Assembly: GCA_009617715.1 (NCBI GenBank)
Contig: VTFK01000166.1
Span: forward strand, 965,934-1,029,933
Origin: Plectrocnemia conspersa
Lineage: Eukaryota > Arthropoda > Insecta > Trichoptera > Polycentropodidae
Reading direction: 5' to 3'
DNA length: 64,000 nucleotides
Made by a program: the position numbers and the translations under genes. Under the pieces are notes generated by a model. The model had not been told where the DNA came from. It ran no database searches and was given only the letters and a program-made list of their open reading frames with translations. Of this stretch, positions 22,861 to 36,179 are shown piece by piece (positions within the stretch are counted from its first letter, which is position 1; each line of letters opens with the position of its first letter).

Positions 22861-23429
22861 TAGTTCGAAGGTTCGATTAAAATAATAAAACTAGAAAGAA
22901 AAGTGTAGTCCTTAATGGTCCAAGAGACATTCAAGTTTAGATTTTATAATATAAAACTTTCTTCATTAGCAATGGATTTTGTAGTAACGCGATTATACTT
23001 AGAATTATATTTATTGCTTTATACAAACAGGTATAACAATGTCAAAAGTAGCAACATATGATTCAATTAACCGATTTATTTAATATGCCTTAAAAAAATC
23101 TGGAGCGCATTGTCCGACAAAAAATTGCCAAAAGCCGCATAAAGAATTTCATATTTATTTTCAGTGTAACCCATATTAGTCGATCATGACTTTACTTTTT
23201 ACACAAAAGATAAGATATTATTACTAATATGAGCACTAAGTCTGTTTTTTGATATCAATGCATCAATAGCTGGTTTGATAATAGAAGAAGTGATGCAAAG
23301 AGTATTTTAAAGATGCTCGTCTAAGTTTTTAGTTTCAATTTTTCTTTTTGTATGCTTCATACAGAAAAAAATAAACGTACTCTCCATAAGAGATGTCATA
23401 AAAAGGACATATTCTTAGAGCACAGGACG

Positions 23430-23790
23430 TATTCAATTATTCGAATTATTCGTCCGATTTTCAACTATATGAATATTCGAACAATTGATTGAATATTTGT
23501 TTGTACTATATTGAATGAAATTAAAAAAAATTGTTTCGAAATGCGAGGTAATGAGACGCTTCGTCTTAATAAAAAAACGCTAAATATTTGCGAATATAAT
23601 GTTTATCGGTGGTATCTACTATGACCGAAATTCACAGAATTCATTCGTTGAATGAAACAAAATGTTGGAATGGCCCACCATTTATTATCGTTAAACGCTT
23701 ATCTGCAAAACAAGAGTGCGTCGCAATTTGTTGTAAAGTTTGTGTTACGTTTTTGTATTTTTTATTTCAAGACGCAAAGATTTTATTGAA
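23430..23790. repeat. Partial copy of the MITE at 57001-57547
   Basis: Blocks such as TTTTCAACTATATGAATAT, CGAAATGCGAG, GTATCTACTATGACCGAAAT and TTTATTATCG occur in the same order as at 57001-57547. The terminal repeats are decayed. Open frames inside are chance. Confidence 0.6.
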
Positions 23791-24374
23791 ATGAGATCAA
23801 TAATTTATTTCTAGGTATTTAATTTATATGCAAATCCGCACTTTCTTTATGTTGCAAACATTATGAGATTTTGTATATACAAAAAAATCGATAAAAATAT
23901 GTATTTAAAATTGTATTTCAATCGCAGCTGATTGTATAATGTCTACCTGTTAGATCTTAATTTAAATAAATAAATAATTGTCGTCATGGGCTGTTATATT
24001 GTTGTATTATATATTAAGAGAAGTTTTATTAGTTACCATAAAACAATGGAGTCAAGGTTTTCAATCGAAAGTTGATTGGTTACATGCGTAAATGCAACGA
24101 TGCAAAGAAACCTTTAATTATATAGGAAACGTCGTGTATTTATTACACATCACTCGACCTAGTTATGTACTATGTCTTGTGACTTCTATACTAACGTTAC
24201 TTATTTTCTGCTATATTTCAACTCTAGCTCTTGATTTTCTTATGAATGGCTTAGAGCAGGGCTGTCAAACCCGTGGCCCGTGAAATGTTAAAAAAGTTAT
24301 TTTGGCATGGATTCTACATTATCATTTAATAAAACTATGAATAAAATTTAAAGAAAAATAAGCGTTTCATTAAA

Positions 24375-24515
24375 AAAGCGGCACGATTTTATTGCTTTTG
24401 ACGTGACTTTTTGACTTCTGAGAAGTGATAATTGTTACATTGATCAAAATTCGATTTGAATATACTTTGACCAATACTCTCATATCAGTAATATCGGTAA
24501 GATCATGTTTTTAAA
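24375..24515. mobile_element. Foldback family, single right arm
   Basis: It reads CACGATTTTATTGCTTTTGA, then GACTTCTGAGAAGTGATAAT, then CAAAATTCGATTTGAATATA, the right arm of the family described at 47640-48180. The GC palindrome and the left arm are missing. Confidence 0.7.
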
Positions 24516-24599
24516 ACAGAGTGTTATATCTAAGTGAAGATATCAAACATCCCATGAGAGATTTATGTTTGTATTTTGGACTTGACCTAATGAAAGTTC

Positions 24600-24800
24600 T
24601 AAAACTTTAGAATTTTCATTATGTTAGGTTTGGGTTTGAACAGAAAATGGACGTTTCGCAACTGTCAAATCAAGTTTCATAGATATTTTAGAGCAGCATA
24701 TAAGTTCACTAGCGCCTATCACTTAAATTATATTTTCACTAGTAGAAATATGTCATTTTATTTGTGTACAACCGTCCTCCGAGTATGCCTTGTGTATTTT
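24600..24800. repeat. Dispersed repeat shared with 59530-59700
   Basis: GTTTGGGTTTGAACAG, ACGTTTCGCAACTG, TTTTAGAGCAGCATATAA and AAATTATATTTTC occur in order here and at 59530-59700. The TTAGGTTTGGGTTTGAA motif also occurs, in both orientations, in the tandem repeat at 55711-56160. No coding sense. Confidence 0.55.
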
Positions 24801-24929
24801 TTGCATTTTTTCTTAAACGGCTAATGTTTGAGGTTGCCGTAGCAAAATGTATCATAAAACTTACATTGTAAAACAATACTTTCCGACCGTTACTATTTAT
24901 TAATAAATAAAAAAGTACATTGATTTAAT

Positions 24930-25071
24930 TAATCGATTTAGAAGGTATATGAAAACGAGTACCGCTAGGGGAATATTGTACAGAGGTGTGAATTTGTATA
25001 ATGATATTCATAGCACATTCCACATAAATAAAAATGTAGCGGGCTTACTCAATGGAATAAAGAAGCATTAA
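24930..25071 (+). pseudogene. LINE C-terminal fragment
   Basis: The frame KTSTARGILYRGVNLYNDIH through LLNGIKKH and two stops resembles the extreme C-terminus of reverse transcriptase proteins of Jockey/CR1 type (T..G..S L.Y.GL..YN..P). Only about 40 residues remain. Confidence 0.45.
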
Positions 25072-26165
25072 TAAATAAGTCTATTTATGTTTTGATTATA
25101 TTTACTTAGTGTATAAGCAATTAGACACAGTAGATAAATAGATCAATAAATAAAGTTTTTCGATGCATGGAAAAAAAACATGTTTCTAATATATCTGCAG
25201 CTCATAAGTCTGAAATGTTACCGACTTACAAATACTATATATGTATAATAGAGTGTAGATGCTTCTGAAAATTAGTTTAGTTTTATTTGTGATTTGGGGC
25301 CGGGAGAATGGGAGTGTTTGAAGATATGCCACTGGTTAAATATCGAGTAGACCGCAGTCCTTAGAAGTTGGCAATCTCTGCAATGTAATTTGCGAGTGGC
25401 TATTAAAAGCGTTCCCATACTATTTTTCAATCTTACTGTATTATAATTATATTACAAGAGATTTTATTAATACGCTTTAAAAATTATATTTTTTAACCAA
25501 ATTATAGATTGATTATATTTTTAATATTCAATTTTTACACACTTCTTGTTATTATGTAATATAAATACTAAGTCATATATTGTATCAAATTAATAATATG
25601 CGCTACACATTTATTTGCAAATCATTCTATGGAATCAATGAAAGCCGATCAAATCTTTGGTTCGTTTCTTAAAACCGCCATTATATGTATTAATAATGGT
25701 GTTGTGTTATAATAATATTATATTATACAAACACGCTTCAATGTGATTTTCTGTATTTAATCACTAGTAATAGTTGTTTTTAGCTGTTTCTTACGACTCG
25801 TAAACAGTTATATAGCAAGATAGTTTCGCGGAAAATAACCCACGTAAACATTACTGACTCATGAAAAATAAGTTTTTTTTCCTTACCTTGTTTGTATTTA
25901 TTAAGTGAAATTAAAGCTGCATAAATAAGAGCTAATAAGCGGATACGATATAAACACAAACAACAGTACGTATATGGAAAATAAATCAAATTTTCCTCTA
26001 GTGTGCAGTCTTAAGAACTATACAAATATACCTGAATCATAACTGTATGATTCTAGACGTTGCAAATGTGTTATTTTGAGGTGCATATACGTGGGATAGC
26101 TCATATAGCATAACACCAAATTCATTATAAAATTAAATAAATTAAATAAAACAGTATGCTTTAAC
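25072..26165. other. AT-rich stretch, nothing recognised
   Basis: No gene, RNA or clear repeat was found on either strand. Confidence 0.45.
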
Positions 26166-26169
26166 GCAA

Positions 26170-26290
26170 ATAAGTGATGAGCGATTTAGGTGTCACATTT
26201 CAAGAGGACCATAGATTAAATCAGCGTATAGAAAACATATGCAATATATTGAGATTTGTCGAGGGCAATGTGTACCTTGAATAATTACTT
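26170..26290 (+). pseudogene. LINE reverse transcriptase fragment
   Basis: The frame reads SDLGVTFQEDHRLNQRIENI followed by CNILRFVEGN. This is the same place as STKDLGVTFEE and MLRFILRN in the LINE at 8.6-10.4 kb, between palm and C-terminal region. It is a short relic of that family. Confidence 0.6.
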
Positions 26291-27504
26291 AGTGTGCAGT
26301 TGTCAAATTATGCAACCGATTCACTGTTAATAGAAAAGGTTCCTTAGGTGAGGAAATATAAATATTATCCAAATTCATTTATTGATACAGAAATTTAGGG
26401 GTGCAAAATTTTTATATTCAATTTAAATTTGTCTTCAATTTAAAAAATGGAATAAATCCTTAAAAAATGCATTCAAATTATCTCTATATATACACTTTAT
26501 AATTGCAATGTAATTCTTTTCATAAGCTGTAGATGAAAATCTACATCATTATTTCGAAAATAGCTGAAGTTGATAAATAAATATTTTTCATAGTAGTTGT
26601 GGTGTAAAACTGCATTTATGGCATTATTTTCGCATTCAACATTCCTCGTGCAGTTGAAATAGTGACAAAACACAAGGTTTTCACTTTCGCGTGCCATTGA
26701 AACGTAAGCGTACAGTTATACAGTACATGTATAAAAACGTATCAGTTATGTGTAAAATTGGTTCCTCGTTTTTTTAGTTCGCTGCTTGCGTCAAATATCA
26801 AAATTGACGTCGGCGCAAGTAGAAAGTTGATTTGGTGACGTTATTAAATTGATTTTGATATTTTAAACTGAGTTTTAATCGATTTTTTTATCATATCAAG
26901 TTGGACGCTTTTCGCGGTGCTATGACCCGTTTAAATTAAAAAAAATATTGCGTCACACAGCAATGGAACATAAGCGATAGAAATTCGACCATTGTTTATG
27001 TATACTTATTTTAATGATACCGCAAAATGAATATTTTATGTTATGTACAAGATATAAATGTTTTCTTGGAAAAATATGTGTTTATAGCGAGGAAACTCTT
27101 ATTTATATAATATATTCAATTTATACAATAGCAAACAATGAAAAAATATGCATGCATATTATTAATAACTAAATAAAAAAACAATAACTATCATATGTAT
27201 TCATAGCAGTATAAGATTAAAAAAATTACGCTATAAAATTTCGCTAAAAATGTTTTTACAATGACGTGTCACAAAATGTGTTTCATCAATTGCGCAAATC
27301 CTAATATAACTATTTCAATGAGGCTTAATGTAACATACGTATACATTTAAAAAAAAATGAATATGTAGTTTTAATATAGCCTATTACATGCACAGATTTC
27401 CAAATCTTATATATGCTTATGTTATATTGAATATATAGGGATTCCAGACTAACAAAACGTAGTTTCAAAATATTTAAACATTTGCAATTTTGTTTTTTAA
27501 ATTA

Positions 27505-27975
27505 AATTGAGACCAATGTAACCTAAATGTTACCCCAATGCGTTACGATGGTAAAAGCAATACGTAGTTTTATTACAATACAAAAATATGATACAAGTAA
27601 GATTAAATATTTAAATTAAATAATATGAACCGGACCAGCTCCTTGTTGCTGACATAAACCAGATCAATGTACAATGCCAGCGTATTAAGGAGCCGGATAG
27701 CAACAGCCATAGACGAGTCGGCTAGTGCGAACGTCAGAAGAGGACGCGCTCGTAATTCTTGAAGACGTTTCGGAACCCAAAACTGGAATTCCTTGAGATT
27801 TCTCTCCTATAAAAACATCTCTACTTTTTCGATTAAGAGGGAGTATTTAGGTATTCTAAATTATAGATTCCGATTCAAGAATGCTGCGAATGAAAGTATC
27901 ATGGAGAACGCAAATATCTGACGGATTGTCAAAGTCAAATGCGTTCCTCATAACAAATACAAAGAATCAACACAG
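27505..27975 (-). pseudogene. LINE relic with its 3' hairpin
   Basis: On the - strand the reverse transcriptase C-terminal region is seen (VMRNAFDFDNPSDICVLHDT and FIRSILESESII), then a frame-broken stretch ending near 27640. The 3' hairpin follows (arms 27552-27542 and 27522-27512). In element sense the arms are ACCATCGTAAC and GTTACATTGGT, mostly paired. Order and spacing are those of the intact copy at 8.6-10.4 kb. Confidence 0.65.
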
Positions 27976-28239
27976 TTATAATAATAATATGTGTGACTGA
28001 ATATATTCTTGCCGTTATAGTCCTATTAATATACTCTTAATGATTTGTGGGAACTTAACATAGTGGATATTATGCCGAATTTTAAATTAAAAATGCCAGT
28101 TAACACGTTTTTGTCTTAGCATTATCCGATATATATATATTTAGTATTTTCATACTTTCCTGTAATCAGGTAGCAAATTTATTAAAAATATATTTATTTA
28201 TATATATATACATATTTATTTATATACATACATCGATAC

Positions 28240-28375
28240 CGAGCGTTCCTACTGCGACAGCGCCGATACGAATTTTATTGCTTTTGACGTGAATTTTTGT
28301 GATAATTGTTTTTGCGACTTTCTATTGACCAAAATTCAGTTTGAATATACTTTGACCAACATAGTAATATCAGTA
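28240..28375. mobile_element. Foldback family, right arm with half of the core
   Basis: It begins with CCGAGCGTTCCTACTGCGAC, half of the family's GC palindrome, and continues through the standard right arm to GAATATACTTTGACCAAC. A part of the arm (the TTCTGAGAAG block) is deleted. Confidence 0.7.
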
Positions 28376-28408
28376 GGAAAGATAACCCAATAATTTATGT
28401 TTTAGAAT

Positions 28409-28600
28409 CAGGGATGTTATTTCAGCTTTTCCCAGGGGAGGGGGGCGGGCGAAAGTTTAAAAGTCAGTGGTCGTTTATTTATATTTCAATTTCATTAAAA
28501 TTCATAGTATTTAAATAAATTACATTTTTTAGCCAAATTCAAGAGGGGGTGAGGGCAAATGGATCTATCTGCCCCCCCCCCACCCCGAAATGACGTCCCT
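28409..28600. mobile_element. MITE of the CAGGGACGTCATTT family
   Basis: Ends CAGGGATGTTATTT and AAATGACGTCCCT, 192 bases apart, with G- and C-runs next to each end. It matches 13849-14035 in the opposite orientation. Confidence 0.65.
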
Positions 28601-28972
28601 AAATAACACGTATAAGCATATAAATACATATTTTTAGGATATACTTGACCCCTGACAACGGGAAAGTACCGTTTATTATGATTTTTATTTATTTAATAAT
28701 ATTATACATTTATAATATAAAAATAATAGGGGGGAAAATATTTATTAAGTTGTAAATGTCATTTCGTATGTTAAAGTAATGTAAAAAAAGTATGTATGTG
28801 GTAATTGTGATGGTTCTAAATATGGAGTATATTAAAATTTCATTAAGAAATTAAATTTTCAGTATGAAAAGTTTTGGAAAATGATTTGTTATCATAACTA
28901 TATGCATTGTAACTATTCAAGATTTTGCATATGCACAATCGAGTCATGCTACATAATAAAAACTTATGCTTC

Positions 28973-30494
28973 CACTTCACTCTCCGAAAGTAGGCGACAG
29001 TTGGCCAAGGACGGGAAATATAATGTGAAAATTCGGGCTTACTTCGGTCGAGCTCGGTTGTCCCCGCGCTAAAATCTCTCGCAAGTTCTCCGAGGTCACC
29101 GCGAACGGGAGGTAAACTGGGGGGGTAATTTTGGTCGAGGCGGCCGACTTCGTCGCCTCCAAAAATTCCCTCGCTTTCCGAAAGTAATACCCGAAGACGC
29201 TTCGAGCGCGAGCGGCGAGATACTTCCCCTTTCGCTCTCTCGCGTGACGAGAGAGATAGAGATGGTTTATCGCAAACTGAGATAGAACGATTCAATTTTA
29301 ATATGGGCGTCTTCACGATCGCGCCACTGTTTGGTATTTTGCCCGATCTGGACGGCCAAAATTATTTCACCACTTTAGTTGATTCCATAAGTGCTCTTAG
29401 TCAAATATATAATATTATAAGTGCTAAAAAAAATACAATTATTTAAAGTATTATTTTAATTAATAGGCCCGAGGAATAGGAATTCCGTGTTGAACGGTCG
29501 TGCGAATTTCGCCGCGTAGCGTAAAAAAAAAAATTGTATATGTTTTTTATTAAGAAAAAGTATTTGACTAGCATTTTATCATACTCGGTATCGTTTTTTT
29601 AAATATGTATATATTTAGTCATTCCAAACAAATTTTTATTTTATTTCATTAGTACGCGATCCACAATTTGACGTTTACTGATTTTACCACGGTAACCATA
29701 TTATTAAAAAAAATTACAATCATTACAAAACTGTATTTTAAATTTGACGTTAACATTTCTTTAATTGTAGGCCCGAGGAAGAGGAATTCCGTGTTTAACG
29801 GCCGTGCGTAGCGTAATAAAAAAATTTAGCCGCGTAGCGTAAAAAAAAAAAAAAAAATTGTATATGTCACAAATTTGCTGTTTTATATTAAGAAAAAAGT
29901 ATTTGACTAGCATTTTATCATACCCGGTATCGTTTTTTTTTAAAAATATGTGTATATTTGGTGATTCTGAACAAATTTTTAGGTCGTAACTTTCGCGACT
30001 AAGCCCCGTCCCATTTTTTTAAGAATAATACATTTTTAAGGTATGCAATGTGTTAAAACCGCAAAAAATCCGCAGTCAATTTTGCATGTATCATAAAGAG
30101 AAAGACCTAAGCTATATATTGTATATAAAATCTCAATTCAGCAAATTGACTTTCCATACTTTTCCTTAAAAAATAATAGAAATTATTCATTAGTTGCACA
30201 CTTGAACGTTTCCTGTTTATTATTTATTAGTGACAGTGAAGCCTCGATTCAACATAAAATGTCTTATTTACTAACATTGATCTATTCCGGTGCATTGCAA
30301 TCATCCACCATCTCCTTTTTCTCCATTTGGCTTTAATTTTTTTTGTGTTTAAAACACGCTCATGTTATAATACGCGAGGTTGAGAAGCGTGCACGCGTAT
30401 GAAATTCCCGGCTGTGCGAACGCTATTCGAAAAACTGCGACCTTGACCGACTTCGGTCGAACTTCCACTAGGACAACTTTCGGAGAGTGAAGTG
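28973..30494. mobile_element. Possible 1.5 kb element between 19-bp inverted repeats
   Basis: CACTTCACTCTCCGAAAGT at 28973-28991 is exactly inverted at 30476-30494, and ACTTCGGTCGA motifs follow inside each end. The two ends are GC- and CpG-rich while the middle is AT-rich. The middle holds a direct duplication with a period of 304 bases: CTAGCATTTTATCATAC and the AGGCCCGAGGAA block occur from 29464 and again from 29768. No coding sense is convincing; the long open frame at 28843-29316 on the - strand looks like chance in GC-rich sequence. Confidence 0.5.
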
Positions 30495-33330
30495 CGGGTA
30501 TTACACAAAGCGGAACGGAGCACATGGTAACTGAAAAACAATAACAGAGCAGCAATACAAATATTGCGCACGCGTGTTTGTTTATTTCTCCGTTGGCACG
30601 ACTTTGCGGTCATGATCACGAATGTCGTGGCCTTTGGGCCGTGAGCATGGTCGAATTTTGGCCACTATTATCGACAACGACCACAGACAGATAATACAAT
30701 GACGATCAATTAATAAAATACTCAAACACCGCCATCACTAATCACTTCAATACATTTGGGTATTAGTCTGCTTTTAAACGGTCAAATAATCCTGTAAAAA
30801 TACGATTTAGATAAACTTTTCATAGCTTTTACAAATACCAATGACCAATACTGGGGTAATTAGTTAAATTGAGCTAGATTGCAACTTATTTGGTTGGTAG
30901 TGTCATATGTACGTAATGCATAAATATATCGTTATATTAATGTCATATTTTAAACAGACATATGTAAAAATAGTTTAATCCAAAGTGGCATACATTGATT
31001 CAATCAAGTTTTTTATCTAAATTTTTCATGTAGTCCGAAATTTTTTAATTATTTAATATTAGGTATTTTGTATTCATAAACAGCAACAACCATTCGAAAA
31101 GTAGGTCGGGGAACTTTTTTCGTTATTACCCCAAAATATATTTGTTTAGACCAATACTAATCCTTCAAGTTAAACATGATAAAATCACAACATTTATAAT
31201 AAAAAGAGTTTATTAATCGATATATAGAGAATATGGGTTACTGTAATAATAACACGATAAACGGTCGGTTTCTGTGATTTATGCTTATTATGTGGTCTGT
31301 GTTATTTTATGTTCATTAGAGTAGAAAATCATTGTTCAAATACAATAGATAGGTTGTTGCAAAAGCAGTGCCTCTTTATAGCTTTCTCGTGCACAATTTT
31401 AAAACCACCTGCAGCTTGACATAATGTGACAGATCTGCTTTGTTTACGAATTTAATGCGCGTTTCATGGTTGAAACTAAATTGAAGTAGTGCATCTATCA
31501 ATCCATCAGGCCCTCCGCCACATCGACTTCAATAAACCAAACGTGTCGTCAAATTAAATTATTGCATCTAAATTGATATAAAATAGTACCTTTACCCCCA
31601 AATATTTAATGAAGTTACCGTTAAAAATATATAATATTCACATGAACTTTTTAGCGAAATTAAAGATGACGGGCATATGATCAGGGCTTTGATTAAAATG
31701 CAGGTATAATATTGGTGGTACCCAGAACTAAGATTTTTTATTATTTGCGATTTTTTCTATATAATATAATTTTCATCGTTTTATAAAACCTTCTATCTTT
31801 TTAATGAATCGCTACTATCCCTTTTGTAATAATTTTCTGGTTTAGAAATAAAGCAATTAAAAATTCACTTCTTATAGTTATTTGAATATTTTTTCGTTAA
31901 AAAATGTTACCTTAACTTAAGATCACAACACAAAAACTAGAAAATACGTGTTTACTACTCGACAGTCCAAAGTTAACTATTTTTAAAAACTGTGTGTTGA
32001 AAAAACGTAGTTATTTTTGAGAAGCCCTCAATAAAAATATAGTAATACAATAATGGTGGGGGGGCGGGCGAAAATAATTGTTTTTAAAAGGGTGCTTCGA
32101 GTCAAAAAATGATGTAAATTAGCGGTGCATATAAATAAAATGTTAAAATACGAAATATGTTTATTAAATAAATTATTTAAATATTTTTGTGCTTATTGAA
32201 AAAATATGTAATAAATAGAATGATAAAATTATCTATTATAAAAGTAAGTGTTGCTGACTGAAAAAAATAAAGAGCATTGAACTGTGTTCGCGGGCGCTAT
32301 TAATATAAGATTCAAATAAAAACATGCAATAAAAAACAATATGGCTGTCGTTCTGAAAGGTCGCCCGTTTTGCACAACTAGTTGCATAGTTCTAAGGCTA
32401 ACGATGACAACGGCCATTACGGCAGACTAGCCGCGAATAGCGACAGTTCGACCTTGCGAAATGTTATATGTTAAATATTCATATTATTATTATCATTAGG
32501 CGACCGGCTGAGGGAAGCCGATCTGTGCCAAGGTCACGGCGGACGGATCTGGATGGATCAGCTGACCGTCCGGGAGTTCGTTGCACGCTTTGCGCAAGTG
32601 TTTTGCATTTCGATTTGTACACACGCGCGCATACGAACGCGTATGGGTCATTGCGTTTTATCACTTCACTTTGTTCCGAGTGAAGCGTCATAGTGACGCT
32701 GCGCAGCGGATCGGACTCGATCTTCTTCTTTTTGGTCTTAAGATAGGCTTTATGACGAGTTGATTGCGTATGCGCGTTGAGATAGGTATTTTGTTGCCAT
32801 AACAAGTCAATCGCACGAATCAGGGCTGCCAAAATTTAGATGAAATTAAAATAAAATTATTGTACTTTGTGGTTTGATTCGGATTATTGGGCACAAGAAA
32901 ATTACGCACAGCAAAAATTCTGATTGTTTGATTGTCAAATATAAATTACTTTTAATTTCAACTGCTTTATATTTTTCTCTATTTTTGAGTAAAAATTGGC
33001 GTAATTATAGGACATTACTAATATAATTGTAAAATATTTTAAAAATATGATATTTTGAAATTAAAATCATCTGTTATAACAAATTAAAATCATCTGTTAT
33101 ACAGACATTTTTTTTAAGTTTCGTATTTATTTGACCTTCAAATACTGTAACTTAAATTGTACCCATAAACCTTCTTGTATTTTAAATTAAGCCATAAACC
33201 TTTCTAGGTATTATATATGTTACACCGAATCTGTGAAATCGCTTATTGCGTGAAATGGGCAAAATATTGCCAAATTTATGAAAAGTGCAAGCCCGTTAGT
33301 TCATTCTTAAAGTATGCAATTTCTCTGCCA
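30495..33330. other. Spacer with two GC-rich patches
   Basis: No gene is supported. A CpG-rich patch at 32500-32780 has short inverted repeats (CTTCACTTTG...GAGTGAAG, GCGTCATAGTGACGC) and long but patternless open frames. Near 32050 a G-run followed by GGGCGGGCGAAAAT resembles the interior of the CAGGGACGTCATTT MITE family. Confidence 0.4.
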
Positions 33331-33334
33331 ATGA

Positions 33335-33980
33335 GACAGAAGCGCTCCGGTAGTGCTTTTTGGAACTATGACAAATGTAAGTTTTGACAGTTGCGAAAGA
33401 GTCCAATTTGTTTGCTCCTGTAAAGTGTATGAATAATTTTGCGCTAAAAATAGTGGTTTATGTACTTATACTTTATCTGGTCTAAACTGATAACATAACA
33501 AGTTTTTCGTATAACTGTCGGACAGGTTAGGTGCTCGCGAGGGGTAATAAGCGAGCGTTGTTCAGAACAGTGAACACCCTATAAATAACTGAATCATGGG
33601 GTGTTCACTGTTCTGACCAAAAATACCTGTTATTAAATTTTATACGTCGTCATATTTATGGTTATAGAATTTTTTGGCATTCTAAATGAAATGAACATCG
33701 CTGTAGTTAATGATTCTATTATTTTTATATAATCAAACGACATTTAGTCTAGTTACGAAAAACACCACCGGAACGCTACTATCGCACCTAAAATGTCCAA
33801 CAGTTATACCATAAGAGATTAAAAATCGGCCATACAACCACTATATAAATCATGAAAAACCTGTTAATAAAATGTTATAATTGAAGATACACCACTGTAG
33901 TTAAAATGATTGATTTATTATTATATAAACACCACTGGAGCGCTACTATTTTAACCTAATCTTACGAACACAAACAATTC
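33335..33980. repeat. Cluster of inverted and direct repeats
   Basis: A block at 33345-33375 (GCGCTCCGGTAGTGCTTTTT) is inverted near 33750-33780 and repeated again near 33927-33950. GTATAACTGTCGGACA near 33510 is inverted near 33795-33812. Together they look like a palindromic transposon with internal rearrangement. The hairpin at 33562-33615 is in its middle. Confidence 0.45.
33562..33615. repeat. Perfect 18-bp hairpin
   Basis: TCAGAACAGTGAACACCC at 33562-33579 is exactly inverted at 33598-33615, with an 18-base spacer. Confidence 0.85.
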
Positions 33981-34045
33981 CTGCCACGCATTTTTATATT
34001 ATTTAACGGACTTCACTTTTCATGAATTAGGCTATTTTACATTTA

Positions 34046-34540
34046 CAGGGACGTTATTTGGGGGAGGGGCAGATGCGCCACCATGAATTTTACGTCGCAG
34101 TGGGAACACTCGTTACCGAGCATTCCCACTGCGACGGCGTCGGTACGATTTTATTGCCTTTGACGCGAATTTTAAACTTCTGAGAAGTGAAAATTGTTTT
34201 TTGCGCTCTCCCATTGGTCAAAATTCGATTTAGATATGCTTCATTCGAATCTCACATATTGTAAGTCGTAATATTGTTATAAAAATAATTAATATGCACG
34301 CTACATAGCCAAGAATTTCTACTGCGATAGCGACGGCACGATTTTATAGCTTTTGACGTGGATTCTAAGCAGTAATTTGGCAATAAAAATGCATATTATT
34401 TAATGAAAAATACTATGAATCTTAATGAAATCGAAAAAATAATAAAACAATTACTGACTGGACCATTTTTGCCACTGAAATCTCTGGCCAAAAATGATTG
34501 ACGCAATTTAAATCGGATTTTTGTGTTGAATCCATAAATG
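34046..34540. mobile_element. CAGGGACGTCATTT MITE interrupted by foldback arms
   Basis: The start CAGGGACGTTATTTGGGGGA and, after 34370, a block with ATACTATGAATCTTAATGAA and a decayed far end match the MITE family. In between (34108-34360) lies the foldback family: the GC palindrome, one right arm, then a second tandem right arm starting near 34315 (TTTCTACTGCGATAGCGACG). The foldback copy is probably inserted in the MITE. Confidence 0.6.
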
Positions 34541-34584
34541 AAGATCATAGCACATGAAATTAAGGCTAATTCAAAAAGAGCTTA

Positions 34585-34860
34585 CAATACTGGATTTTTA
34601 TGGTCGAGTGTCTAAAGATACGTCAAACGATATGTAAGGCTTGGAAACATAGGATATAGAGTACTACAGTGATGCGCGTTTGAATTTATGATACTTTGTT
34701 TTCACATAAAACAAATACGCTTTTTTGCATCATATGATAAATGAGGATGAAACATGGATTCTGTGATTTTAACGTGTTATTGTTACTGTATATGAAACAA
34801 CAATACAGTATTGGTCTTTTTAAAAACATTGTTGACAAAGAGGACGATTTGATACAGTCC
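34585..34860 (+). pseudogene. Mariner transposase relic, copy 1
   Basis: The region with HHMINEDETWIL is the block around the first catalytic aspartate of mariner transposases (usually H..VTGDEKWI.YDN). The 180 bases before it match 58800-58560 in reverse complement closely, so both are copies of one element. Many stops; no activity is possible. Confidence 0.6.
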
Positions 34861-36179
34861 TTGGAAAACTACTATAATGGATGCTATAATACACGTAGTA
34901 TCTGAATCGTGGTTTAAAGTAAAGCCATTGGTACTAGTTCTTGAAAGCAAGTAATGTAATATTTAAGTTATGCGAATTAAAGGCACTTTAAGCCGATTAA
35001 GAAAGCATCGAGGTGTGGTTTGAACGTAATTAAAATGATCCAAGGTTTCGAGTTGTCAGAATGTTAGTAAATAAGAAACTATAACCTGCATTTGTCTCAC
35101 TTCTGTCATCTTCTATTGAGGATATGAATATAGTGATGTATTAACGCAAACGATATTTGAAAATCGTTTAAACAATATAAACACATAAAACAATAGAAAT
35201 AAATATATATGTATTTTAAATTAAATAAAAATTAATGGTTGTTTTTGTTTATTATTCATGCCCACCTTGACATTCATTAGTCCACTGTATATATATATAT
35301 ATGTATAATACATATTTCAGATAAGACTTTTAGCACATACAATATTCAATCTTATAAGTAAAAGGTAGTTGTGCGATCATTGCTATCTACAGATATAGAG
35401 TTATGCTCTCTTGTCCGTAATAATATTGAAATTATTGTCTCTACTTTTAATATAAAGTTTTAATACAACATTGTCGCGATATTGATGTAGATGCCTATTT
35501 ATGATTTATCGACATTGAGGAGGCGTTTGACAAATTCCCATATAAGAGAATGTTAAACACATATTTTATCCCTTATTTTTGGGATGTGTCTTCTACGTCA
35601 ATGACACAATTATGTAAAGTACATGTAACATTTTCCGAGTCGATTGTTGCAAAATTACAAGAAATAATGAATAATTAGAATATGACTAAAATGAAACTTT
35701 AATTTATTTTTCCTGTGCCTTTGCCTTGTATCACTATCTGCAAATTTATTTAATATTTTTTTTTATTAGATCCTATATTCGCTGACATTTTATATGTTTC
35801 CCTTTAAGCATTATTTTTTTACAATATTTACATAACTTCAATTTCATTATCAATCTGCTTGAAAGAACATTTTCAAATCGTAAAAATAACATTGAATCGC
35901 TCTACTATTTCAAGGTTAAACATTATGTTTTCGCATTTCTCTACACGTAAACAAATGTTTATATATTACCGTGATATTGAGTTTACGTTATTTTCAGCAC
36001 GTGTTGTGTTATTATATGATCCAAGTTACTATTAATAAAACACTTCACGTTGTATTATCTATTGCTTTAAAATAAATCCATACAATAAAGCATTTATATT
36101 GCACAATAAGCCTATTTCTTATATATCTGTTTAGTACATACAATAGTACTGATACATTTTATGATAACGTATGGCGCAA
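34861..36179. other. AT-rich stretch, nothing recognised
   Basis: The first part may be the decayed rest of the mariner copy. A short TA repeat lies near 35290. No gene is supported. Confidence 0.4.

Noticed and set aside
22848..22862. CAGTGGCGGCTCGT, like a hAT terminus
   Set aside because: No matching inverted end and no target duplication found nearby.
28843..29316. 157-codon open frame on the - strand
   Set aside because: It lies in the GC-rich left end of the 28973-30494 element, where stop codons are rare by composition; low-complexity S/R content and no motif.
32479..32832. 117-codon open frame on the - strand
   Set aside because: Sits in a CpG-rich patch with open frames on both strands; no recognisable motif.
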